NCBI GenBank assembly: GCA_003453735.1
Contig: DMNE01000254.1
Location: forward strand, 4,089-13,013
Origin: Nitrospiraceae bacterium
GTDB taxonomy: Bacteria; Nitrospirota; Thermodesulfovibrionia; Thermodesulfovibrionales; UBA9159
Direction of reading: 5' to 3'
DNA: 8,925 bases
Shown here: positions 1 to 6,207 of the stretch, piece by piece
How the letters are laid out: each line of letters begins with the position of its first letter
Position numbering within the stretch: position 1 is the stretch's first letter
Notes under the pieces: model-generated
Seen by the model: only the letters and a program-made list of their open reading frames with translations
What the model was told of the DNA's origin: nothing
Databases searched by the model: none
Program-made: the position numbers and the translations under genes

Positions 1-414
1 CTTACTGCTATCAACCAGTACATGGTCCACGCAGAAATGTGCGACAACTGGAAGTACGCCCGGCTTCACGAGGCGATCCAGAAAAGGGCCATCGCCGAGA
101 TGAAGCACGCGGAGAAGCTCATCGACCGCATCCTTTTCCTCGAAGGACGTCCAATCCTCAGCACCTTGAACAAACTCTATATTGGTGACGAGGTGCCAAA
201 AATGCATGAGAATGACCATGGTGCCGAGGAAATGGCTATCCGAGGTTACAACGAGAGTATCCGTCTGGCTGTCGAGGTGGGGGACAACGGTACCCGCGAC
301 CTCCTGCAGTCGATTCTGAAAGATGAAGAGGACCACATCGATTGGATCGAGGCCCAGATAGACCAGATCAAGCAGTTGGGGACACAGAACTACCTGGTGG
401 AACAGATCTACTGA
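1..414 (+). CDS. bfr: Bacterioferritin, 5'-truncated by window edge
   Basis: This is an iron-storage ferritin of the heme-binding bacterioferritin type, whose family forms 24-subunit cytoplasmic shells that oxidise Fe(II) and store it as a ferric mineral. The reading frame is open from base 1 and begins at the position matching residue 19 of the 158-residue E. coli protein, so about 18 residues, including the first ferroxidase glutamate, lie outside the window. Counting from the first visible codon, the remaining diiron ligands fit: E33 and H36 in an EMKH motif, E76, then E109 and H112 in a DEEDHIDW motif. M34, inside EMKH, matches the axial heme methionine (Met52 in E. coli). The C-terminus (QNYLVEQIY) is typical of the family. 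The methionine codon at 22 is internal and is not the start. The next gene is convergent and unrelated. The assignment is secure. Confidence 0.95.
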   Translation, partial: LTAINQYMVHAEMCDNWKYARLHEAIQKRAIAEMKHAEKLIDRILFLEGRPILSTLNKLYIGDEVPKMHENDHGAEEMAIRGYNESIRLAVEVGDNGTRDLLQSILKDEEDHIDWIEAQIDQIKQLGTQNYLVEQIY

Positions 415-565
415 GGGACAACGCCTGTTGCATTTGCCCCTTGCCTGTACCGAGCGATGAACCCTCCGGGTGCTGGCCATTTTTCATGCGGCAATATGTC
501 TTGCGTTGTAGAAAGCAATGACTATGAGATGAAGACAGCCCCGTAGGGATCATATCTTCAGCTTC

Positions 566-597
566 ATTGGTATTTTTGGTCTCTTTCTTTTACCAAT
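566..597. repeat. 7-bp inverted repeat between bfr and the Tat gene
   Basis: ATTGGTA at 566-572 is matched by its exact complement TACCAAT at 591-597, separated by an 18-base pyrimidine-rich spacer. It lies downstream of both convergent genes (ends at 414 and 659). The loop is long and no clean T-run follows the stem on either strand, so it is a poor intrinsic terminator, though a weak bidirectional end signal is possible. The rest of 415-658 contains no convincing gene or strong terminator. Confidence 0.3.
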
Positions 598-658
598 CGC
601 GGCAAAATATGCAAGTGAAAAGCCTGCGATGGAGACCTTCAACCTGCCCTGTGAAAGT

Positions 659-937
659 TCACTGATGGCTGGACCGGTCTTCAAACTTTTCTTTGTCTTC
701 TGACTCAGATTTCTCTTCTGTTATTTTCCCTTCAACAGGCAATTGAGAAGTTCCATTCTTGGCCTCTTTTTCCGTCTGTTCATATTCCGTGTCCATTTGA
801 TCTCTGACATCGTGCATAGCTTTGTTGATCTCATGCATCACTTTACCAAGTGTTCTTCCTAATTCTGGAAGTCGTTTCGGTCCAAAAACTAAAAAAGCGA
901 CGATAGCGATTACTGCCAATTCTCCGCCACTAAACAC
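659..937 (-). CDS. tatA: Twin-arginine translocase subunit, TatA/TatB family
   Basis: This small membrane protein belongs to the Sec-independent Tat system, in which TatA-family subunits assemble with TatC to export folded, often cofactor-bearing proteins. The 92 residues follow the family plan. A short N-terminal segment carries a glutamate (E6), a single membrane helix spans about residues 5-18, and the FGPKRLPELGR hinge lies at 18-28. An amphipathic helix follows to about residue 48, then a long acidic tail rich in E, K and D. Length and motif fit TatA or the dual-role TatA of many non-enteric bacteria; TatB cannot be excluded from sequence alone. The start is a GTG at 937. An in-frame TGA lies three codons upstream, so no longer form exists, and GGTGA and AAGGA sit just upstream as weak ribosome-binding sequence. 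No tatC is visible beside it. Confidence 0.88.
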   Translation of the reverse strand: MFSGGELAVIAIVAFLVFGPKRLPELGRTLGKVMHEINKAMHDVRDQMDTEYEQTEKEAKNGTSQLPVEGKITEEKSESEDKEKFEDRSSHQ

Positions 938-963
938 TGCTTGTCACCATCCTTGCGCTTGTG

Positions 964-987
964 ATTATAGTTTTCTTCAGTATATCA
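964..987 (-). promoter_or_regulatory. Putative promoter(s) of the Tat gene
   Basis: Read on the minus strand, two -10-like hexamers stand close together. One is TATACT (plus 979-984), preceded by TGA, which gives an extended -10. The other is a perfect TATAAT (plus 964-969). Neither has a good -35 at normal spacing. Either would give a leader of roughly 20-35 bases before the GTG at 937. This is sequence-match evidence only. Confidence 0.4.
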
Positions 988-1260
988 CAGGTGTAACCAT
1001 CAGGGAAAACTTATTGGGAGAGTCACCATTGTTTTTCACTTTAAGCCCTTTTCAATAACAAAGCTGTTGCTAAAGAAGGGTCGTCTCCGTCACCCGGCCA
1101 ATCATCTCAAGCAGATGGGAACGTCGCCCGTTATCGCACCCCAGCATCGGAAACAATCAATTGTCCTTAGGTCGAGTGATGCTTCCGTACAGAATTGATC
1201 GTGCAGTCTCCCTTTGCTCCTGCGTTTGTTGTGTATGCTATATGGGCCTAAGAACGTATT
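988..1260. other. Gene-free intergenic stretch
   Basis: Between the divergent Tat and Pat-like genes, 446 bases (938-1383) carry no supportable gene. Short open frames exist on both strands here but lack ribosome-binding sites and recognisable sequence. I see no tRNA-like, riboswitch-like or strong hairpin structure. The left edge holds the Tat promoter elements and the right edge (1272-1383) holds a tandem repeat and a candidate promoter for the next gene. The middle part looks unstructured. Confidence 0.5.
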
Positions 1261-1271
1261 TTCAGGGTGTC

Positions 1272-1289
1272 TGTTCCTTGTGTTCCTTG
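1272..1289 (+). repeat. Tandem 9-bp direct repeat upstream of the Pat-like gene
   Basis: TGTTCCTTG occurs twice head to tail (1272-1280 and 1281-1289), followed by TGT. It lies just upstream of the candidate -35 at 1298. It could be a regulator site in an activator position or simple slippage; two copies are too few to decide. Confidence 0.5.
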
Positions 1290-1297
1290 TGTATGTT

Positions 1298-1326
1298 TTG
1301 ATTCCCCATTTGTAATAGTGTAGGAT
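1298..1326 (+). promoter_or_regulatory. Candidate sigma70 promoter of the Pat-like/NusG-like unit
   Basis: TTGATT (1298-1303) and TAGGAT (1321-1326) each match four of six consensus bases and are exactly 17 bases apart. Transcription from here would give a leader of about 50 bases before the GTG at 1384. This is a moderate match with no experimental support. Confidence 0.35.
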
Positions 1327-1383
1327 ATATGAATGAACATTTCAAAGAAGACTGAATCTGTTTCGGTGGAGCAAAGGTGAACA

Positions 1384-4074
1384 GTGTCTATTAAGAATCT
1401 TGAGGTTTTTTTTAATCCGAAGAGAATTGCCGTCATCGGAGCAAGCGAGGATCCCGATTCCCCGGGTTACTTTATACTGAGAAACATGATCGGCAAAGGT
1501 TTTAACGGAGTAGTGTATCCCGTCAGCCCGTCTTCCGAATCCATACAGGGAGTAGAGGCATATAAAACGGTTAATCATATACAGACTCCTGTAGATTTAG
1601 CGATACTGTCAAATCCGGTTGAGGAGATCCTCACAACCCTTGAAGAATGCGGGCAAAAAGGCGTCAAGGGGGTCTCCATCCTCTGCCCGGACTTCGAAAC
1701 CCGTGTCAAAGACAACCAGCTTTTCTCGGACCGGATTAAAGAGCTCTCCTTGAAATATGATTTCAGAGTTTTAGGTCCGAATACCCTTGGTTTCATCAGA
1801 CCTAGCATACGTCTCAACGCTAGCCTTTTCCCAAAAATGCCGCGGTCCGGGACGACCGCCTTCATCTCCCAGAGCGCTACACTTGCCACCGCCTTATTGG
1901 ACAGGGCAGTAGACAAAAACTTCGGCTTCAGCTATATCATTTCTGTAGGTGTTAAACTCGATATCGCTTTTTCCGACCTTATCGATTTCTTAGGTGTCGA
2001 CCCCAAAACTAGGGCTATCATTCTTTACCTTGAACACATCAGCAGAGGCAGAAAATTCATGACCGCCGTCAGGAGCTTTGCGCGGTCCAAGCCCATCGTA
2101 GTAGTCAAATCAGGACGATTTGATATATCAGCACAAGTTGCACTGACACAATCAGGTTTCCTTGCGGGAGAGGATAAAGTCTACGACGCAGTCTTTAAAA
2201 GGGCTGGTGCGGTCAGGATCTCTGAGACCCTTGACCTCTTTTACCTTGCGGAGACGCTTGCCGAAGAGAAACGCCCAAAAGGAAAAAAACTCGCCATTAT
2301 TACCAATGCCGGCGCTCCATCGATAATAGCAGTCGATGCTCTTCTGAGATTGGAAGGTGATCTGGCAACCTTCAGCGATGATACCCTTGCAAATCTGCGT
2401 CAGAATTTACCGTCGCTTAAACAGGTGCAAAATCCCGTCAATCTCCTGACTAACGCCTCTCCTGATGACTATAAGACGGCGATCAAGCATTGCTTGGACG
2501 AGAAGAATATCGATGGCCTCCTAGTAATTCTAGTGCCGAACTTCGGCACACAGCCCAGAGAAACCGCAGAGGCTATCCTGGCTGCAAAGCAGGACAACCC
2601 CTACGTTCCCTTGTTGACCGTTTTAATGGGAGGGGAGCAGGTTCAGTCCGCCAGAGACTTTTTAGTCGGAAAAATGATACCTACCTTCGTCGCTCCTGAA
2701 CAGGCTGTAAGAAGCTTCATTTACACGTATCGTTATGATTACAACTTGAAACTCCTCCAGGAGACGCCTGAATCGATTCTGAGAGATTTTGCCCCGGACA
2801 GGAAAAAGGTAAGAAGCATTATGAACAGTGCACTGGATCAAAAGAAACTGGCATTGAACCTCAACGAAGTGACAGAGATACTGCACTCCTACGGTTTACC
2901 GGTTATTACGACGAAGAGCGTGCAAAGCGAGGATGAAGCTGTCCGCGTTTCCGAAGAAATCGGCTTCCCAGTCGTCCTAAAAATTGCCTCAAAGAAAATT
3001 TTCCACAAGAGGGAAAGAGGTGGGGTTATCCTCAGCCTGAAAGATGCGGGATCTGTGATAAGGGCCTTCAGGAACATAAAGGAATTGGCTGTTTCGAGCG
3101 GAGACCCTGAAGCTCACGTCCTGATTCAGCCGATGATCATCAAGCAAGGCTATAACCTTATAATAGGGGCTAAGAAAGATCCCACATTCGGTTCGGTAAT
3201 TATCTTCGGGACAGGAGGAGAACTCCTTGAAGCTATCGGGGATTATGCAGTGGGGCTTCCGCCGCTCAACCAGACGCTAGCTAAGCGGATGATGGAGGAG
3301 ACAAAGATCTACAAATTTCTCTCAGCACAGGATCCATATAAGGGAACTCTGAGACTGCTCGAGGAAATGCTCGTGAGATTCTCCTATCTGCTCGTCGATT
3401 TCTCAGATATCAAGGAGATTGATATAAACCCCCTCTTTATTAGTGACAGAGAAATTCTTGTCCTCGACGCGGGCATTGTCCTCGAAGAGAAAGCCGTACC
3501 GGATCTGGGAATCCTTAAGAGAGACTTCTGTCCACCGCATCTCCTGATCTGTCCCTATCCGTTCAAGTATGTCAGAGAGATCGAACTCGAAGATGGGGTC
3601 TCTGCGCTCATGCGACCTATCCGCTCTGAGGACGAACCTCTTGTCTACGAGCTCTTTGAGAGCTTGTCAGAAGAGACCATCGTATTCAGGTTCAACCAGC
3701 GCCTCATTGACATGCCTCATGAGTGGCTTGCCAGATACTGCCAGTTGGACTATGAAAGAGAGTTTGCCATTGTCGCACTGACCCGGGAGAGCTCTGAAAG
3801 GGAGAGAATTATTGCTGATGTGAGAATAATGAAACTGCCGGACTTAGAGACCGCTGAACTGGCGATCCTAGTTGCCGATGAATGGCAGGGCCGCGGTATC
3901 GGGACCATGCTCATCGATTACTGTTTCAAGATCGCACGGGATCTCGAGATAAAAACCCTCTGGATGGAAATTCTGAGGACCAACAGCAGGATGCTACATG
4001 TCGCAAAAGATGCCGGTTTTGGAGAGGTTTTTTCTGACGAAGATATGGTAAAAGTGCTTCTGGAACTTAAGTAA
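1384..4074 (+). CDS. pat: Pat-type protein acetyltransferase: acyl-CoA synthetase (ADP-forming)-like body plus GNAT domain
   Basis: Domains in order: a CoA-binding Rossmann domain (about 8-100, VIGAS at 17-21), succinyl-CoA-ligase-like domains (about 150-460, SQSATLATALLD from 162), an ATP-grasp domain (about 490-705, with YGLPV, PVVLK and DINPL motifs), and a GNAT domain (about 740-895) with the acetyl-CoA loop QGRGIG at 835-840. Length and order match Salmonella Pat/E. coli PatZ, which acetylate lysines such as that of acetyl-CoA synthetase. In active ADP-forming ligases the loop after KSGR reads S-H-T-G with a phosphorylated histidine. Here it is T-Q-S-G (255-258), so the ligase half is probably non-catalytic, as in known Pat proteins, and may sense acyl-CoA. 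The start is a GTG at 1384: an in-frame TGA at 1378-1380 excludes longer forms, and AGGTG (1375-1379) and GGTGGAG (1366-1371) lie upstream. It is probably co-transcribed with the next gene, 15 bases away. Substrate proteins cannot be read from sequence. Confidence 0.88.
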   Translation: MSIKNLEVFFNPKRIAVIGASEDPDSPGYFILRNMIGKGFNGVVYPVSPSSESIQGVEAYKTVNHIQTPVDLAILSNPVEEILTTLEECGQKGVKGVSILCPDFETRVKDNQLFSDRIKELSLKYDFRVLGPNTLGFIRPSIRLNASLFPKMPRSGTTAFISQSATLATALLDRAVDKNFGFSYIISVGVKLDIAFSDLIDFLGVDPKTRAIILYLEHISRGRKFMTAVRSFARSKPIVVVKSGRFDISAQVALTQSGFLAGEDKVYDAVFKRAGAVRISETLDLFYLAETLAEEKRPKGKKLAIITNAGAPSIIAVDALLRLEGDLATFSDDTLANLRQNLPSLKQVQNPVNLLTNASPDDYKTAIKHCLDEKNIDGLLVILVPNFGTQPRETAEAILAAKQDNPYVPLLTVLMGGEQVQSARDFLVGKMIPTFVAPEQAVRSFIYTYRYDYNLKLLQETPESILRDFAPDRKKVRSIMNSALDQKKLALNLNEVTEILHSYGLPVITTKSVQSEDEAVRVSEEIGFPVVLKIASKKIFHKRERGGVILSLKDAGSVIRAFRNIKELAVSSGDPEAHVLIQPMIIKQGYNLIIGAKKDPTFGSVIIFGTGGELLEAIGDYAVGLPPLNQTLAKRMMEETKIYKFLSAQDPYKGTLRLLEEMLVRFSYLLVDFSDIKEIDINPLFISDREILVLDAGIVLEEKAVPDLGILKRDFCPPHLLICPYPFKYVREIELEDGVSALMRPIRSEDEPLVYELFESLSEETIVFRFNQRLIDMPHEWLARYCQLDYEREFAIVALTRESSERERIIADVRIMKLPDLETAELAILVADEWQGRGIGTMLIDYCFKIARDLEIKTLWMEILRTNSRMLHVAKDAGFGEVFSDEDMVKVLLELK

Positions 4075-4089
4075 ATTAGGTCATCGACG

Positions 4090-4584
4090 ATGAACTGGTA
4101 TGCACTCTATGTAAAATCGCGCCATGAATTTGTCACGCACGGTGAATTGTTGAAAAAAGGGCTAGAAGCCTTTTTACCAGCTTCAAGAAGGCTGAGGCAG
4201 TGGAAGGACAGAAAGAAGTGGATAGATTTTCCCATTTTCCCCGGTTACCTCTTTGTTCATATCCCACCGCATCCTGAAGCGTTCCTCAATGTCCTAAAGA
4301 CACGGGGGGCAATAAATCTGCTTTCAACCCAACCCGGCTATCCAACGCCGATTCCGCCCGAAGAGATAGACTCCCTCAAGCTTCTGATTGAAAGCGGCAC
4401 GGAGCTTAACGTCTTTCCTAGCCTGAAAGAGGGCGCCAAGGTGAGAGTAAAAAGAGGACCGCTCACCGGCGCGGAAGGAACCGTTACAAAGAAGAATGAC
4501 CAGTATATCTTTCTGGTCACCATAGAGCTTCTGGGCAGAAGTGTCGGCGTAAATATTTATGCTGATGATATAGAGGCAATCTGA
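4090..4584 (+). CDS. NusG-family (UpxY/RfaH-like) transcription elongation/antitermination factor
   Basis: This 164-residue protein has the NusG two-domain plan. The N-terminal NGN domain (about 1-105) starts with the family-typical NWYALYVKSRHE and carries FPGYLFV at 50-56, the segment that sits against RNA polymerase. The C-terminal KOW domain (about 112-164) has EGAKVRVKRGPLTGAEG from 114. Family members bind the polymerase clamp and reduce pausing or termination. The divergent sequence, short length and isolation from secE/rplK fit a specialised UpxY/RfaH-like paralogue rather than housekeeping NusG. Such paralogues usually lead polysaccharide clusters; none is visible here. The ATG lies 15 bases after the previous stop with only a weak ribosome-binding sequence (AGGT), consistent with translation from a shared message. 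Its target operon is unknown. Confidence 0.85.
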   Translation: MNWYALYVKSRHEFVTHGELLKKGLEAFLPASRRLRQWKDRKKWIDFPIFPGYLFVHIPPHPEAFLNVLKTRGAINLLSTQPGYPTPIPPEEIDSLKLLIESGTELNVFPSLKEGAKVRVKRGPLTGAEGTVTKKNDQYIFLVTIELLGRSVGVNIYADDIEAI

Positions 4585-4650
4585 GGCGAATCGATACAGC
4601 GAACAGGATAGCGAAGCGATAACCGATATTTTAATGTTCTGACGAGCACC

Positions 4651-4678
4651 TTCAAAACCTTCTAAATAGTGCTATAAT
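4651..4678 (+). promoter_or_regulatory. Extended -10 promoter of the rhomboid-like gene
   Basis: A perfect TATAAT (4673-4678) is preceded by TGC, giving an extended -10 (TGnTATAAT). TTCAAA at 4651-4656 is a four-of-six -35 match with 16-base spacing. Initiation near 4685 would leave a leader of about 50 bases. This separates the downstream gene from the Pat/NusG-like unit. No clear terminator is visible between 4585 and 4650. Confidence 0.6.
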
Positions 4679-4733
4679 TTCCAATAACGGAAGTCACTAT
4701 CAAGAGAGAAAGCAACTAGCAGGGAACTCCACC

Positions 4734-5531
4734 GTGAATATAATGAACTGGTTGGAAAGACGCTTTGGACGCTACGCGATCAGAGAATTGATCGTGTATA
4801 TTGTTGGACTGAATCTGCTTATCTATTTACTGTCCTATGCCTATCCGCAAAGCAATGTAATTAGCAAACTATCGCTTGACCCCTATCTCATCATGAAGGG
4901 TGAAGTTTGGAGATTCATTACCTATATATTTATACCACCCGCTTCCTCGATTCTCTGGATCTTTTTTATACTCTATTTTTATTACATAGTGGGGACAGGA
5001 TTGGAGCACGAATGGGGAAGTTTTAGGTTTAATATTTACTATTTCACGGGAGTGATAGCGACCAGCATTGCAGCATTCATAATTGGGCAGGGCGCTACAG
5101 CGCTTTATTTGAATCTGTCTCTTTTCTTAGCGTTCGCGTATATTTATCCCGACTATGAAATATTATTGTTTTTTATAATTCCCGTAAAAGTTAAGTACCT
5201 TGCATGGCTTAACTGGATTTTTATAGCATTCACTGTTTTGACAGCTCCATTTTCAAGCAAAATCACTGCTCTTATTTCTGTTTCAAATTATTTTCTCTTT
5301 TTTGGCAAAGATATTATCACAAATATCAAACATCACCAGTCGGCCTATTATAGAAGGAAATCTTTCAATGTCCTGCCCCCAAAAGCTACCATACATAAGT
5401 GTACTCTCTGTAAAATCACTGAAAATGATGACCCAAAGATGGATTTTCGATACTGTTCTACGTGTGAAGGAGATTACGAATATTGTGTGAACCATTTAAA
5501 AACACATGAACATGTCAAGAGGGAGAAATAA
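4734..5531 (+). CDS. Rhomboid-fold integral membrane protein, probable pseudoprotease, with Cys/His-rich tail
   Basis: This 265-residue polytopic membrane protein resembles the rhomboid superfamily. It has several hydrophobic helices between about 17 and 190, the GEVWR motif at 56-60 that matches the rhomboid L1 loop WR, and EHEWGSFRFN at 91-100. Rhomboid proteases use a serine in GxSG and a histidine in the last core helix. The corresponding segment here is NLSL (127-130), which keeps a serine but lacks both glycines, and the last hydrophobic segment (about 176-190) has no histidine. Proteolysis is therefore unlikely, and a binding or chaperone-like role is possible. After the last helix, about 75 cytosolic residues hold C223, C226, C241, C244, C251, H254, H258 and H260, which probably bind zinc. 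The start is a GTG at 4734 with AGGGA at 4721-4725, eight bases upstream; the in-frame ATG at 4743 is less well spaced. The base composition is more AT-rich than its neighbours, largely from hydrophobic codons. The role is unknown. Confidence 0.75.
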   Translation: MNIMNWLERRFGRYAIRELIVYIVGLNLLIYLLSYAYPQSNVISKLSLDPYLIMKGEVWRFITYIFIPPASSILWIFFILYFYYIVGTGLEHEWGSFRFNIYYFTGVIATSIAAFIIGQGATALYLNLSLFLAFAYIYPDYEILLFFIIPVKVKYLAWLNWIFIAFTVLTAPFSSKITALISVSNYFLFFGKDIITNIKHHQSAYYRRKSFNVLPPKATIHKCTLCKITENDDPKMDFRYCSTCEGDYEYCVNHLKTHEHVKREK

Positions 5532-5581
5532 AGAGAAGGAGTGAGGTGCCGACTGTCTTTAAAAACAAAAGCAAGCAAAAG

Positions 5582-5590
5582 TGGTATAAT
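5582..5590 (+). promoter_or_regulatory. Extended -10 promoter of the CW-motif gene
   Basis: TGG followed by a perfect TATAAT (5585-5590) forms an extended -10. No good -35 is visible (AAAACA at 17-base spacing is poor). Initiation near 5597 gives a leader of about 34 bases before 5631. The architecture is the same as that in front of the preceding gene. Confidence 0.55.
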
Positions 5591-5630
5591 TTTATCAATA
5601 CTTGATCACAATCAACAACCATGACAGCCA

Positions 5631-5942
5631 ATGATGAATGAAAAGAAACGCAACTGCTGGGAATTTAAGAAGTGCGGAAGGCAACCTCAAGGGGAAAACG
5701 CTTTCATCTCGGGCGTTTGCCCCGCTGCTATAGAAACGCATCTTACAGGCGTGAATGGTGGAAAAAATGCGGGGAGGGTCTGCTGGGTGGTGGCTGGGAC
5801 GATGTGTGGCGCAGCGGTTCAAGGATCTTTTGCTCTCAAATATAAAAGTTGTGAGCAATGCGATTTCTATCAAGCGGTCAAAGAAGAAGAGGGAGATAAC
5901 TTTGTGCCGTTAGAAGTTTTGAAAAGTCTCTTTCTTTCTTGA
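5631..5942 (+). CDS. Small cysteine-rich protein with two CW motifs
   Basis: This protein has 103 residues and seven cysteines (9, 15, 30, 51, 59, 74, 77). Two Cys-Trp motifs, NCWEFKKCG at 8-16 and VCWVVAG at 50-56, are joined by a glycine/asparagine-rich link (GVNGGKNAG) and followed by CEQCDFY at 74-80. This pattern matches a family of small proteins common in deltaproteobacteria and related anaerobes that I recall being called two-CW domain proteins; similar segments occur as modules in signalling proteins. The spacing suggests a metal or iron-sulfur site, but I know of no proven function. There is no signal peptide or membrane helix, so it is probably cytoplasmic. The start is one of two adjacent ATGs (5631 or 5634). 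No clear Shine-Dalgarno sequence is visible, so the exact start is uncertain by one residue. It appears to be monocistronic. Confidence 0.72.
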   Translation: MMNEKKRNCWEFKKCGRQPQGENAFISGVCPAAIETHLTGVNGGKNAGRVCWVVAGTMCGAAVQGSFALKYKSCEQCDFYQAVKEEEGDNFVPLEVLKSLFLS

Positions 5943-6207
5943 TTCCCTGCCCTAGAGACTCTGGTTCATAACGTTCTTGATATCACTGACTTTTTGGAGA
6001 CCACCGCCAGCCTCAGCTTTTTTATGCAGTATAAAGGCGGACAGTATGATTACTGGGAAGGCCGAAATATAGAATACTCGGGATGTGAAGAAAAAAATGG
6101 CTCTAATATGTTTTCCATTTACAAGGTGATCTCCGCCTGAATGGATGAACTCCTCTTTGCTGAACTCCAAATATTCGGTATGTTTTTTCTTATGAGAGCC
6201 CCGAAGC

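Noticed and set aside
22..414. Bacterioferritin starting at the ATG at 22
   Set aside because: The frame is open to base 1 and residues before this ATG (LTAINQY) match the conserved family sequence, so the real start lies upstream of the window.
368..553. Minus-strand frame overlapping the bacterioferritin end
   Set aside because: It has low-complexity serine-rich composition, overlaps a conserved gene end, and has no family resemblance or start signal.
1075..1250. Possible remnant coding sequence in the Tat-Pat intergenic region
   Set aside because: Translations of both strands gave only short fragments broken by stops, with no recognisable motif.
4595..4630. Possible ops-like pause element or hairpin (GATAGCGAAGCGATA) after the NusG-like gene
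   Set aside because: The core GGTAGC of the RfaH ops element is absent and the repeats do not form a clean stem with a T-run.
5975..6025. T-run (TTTTTT near 6019) as an intrinsic terminator for the CW-protein gene
   Set aside because: The GC-rich bases before the T-run do not form a self-complementary stem.
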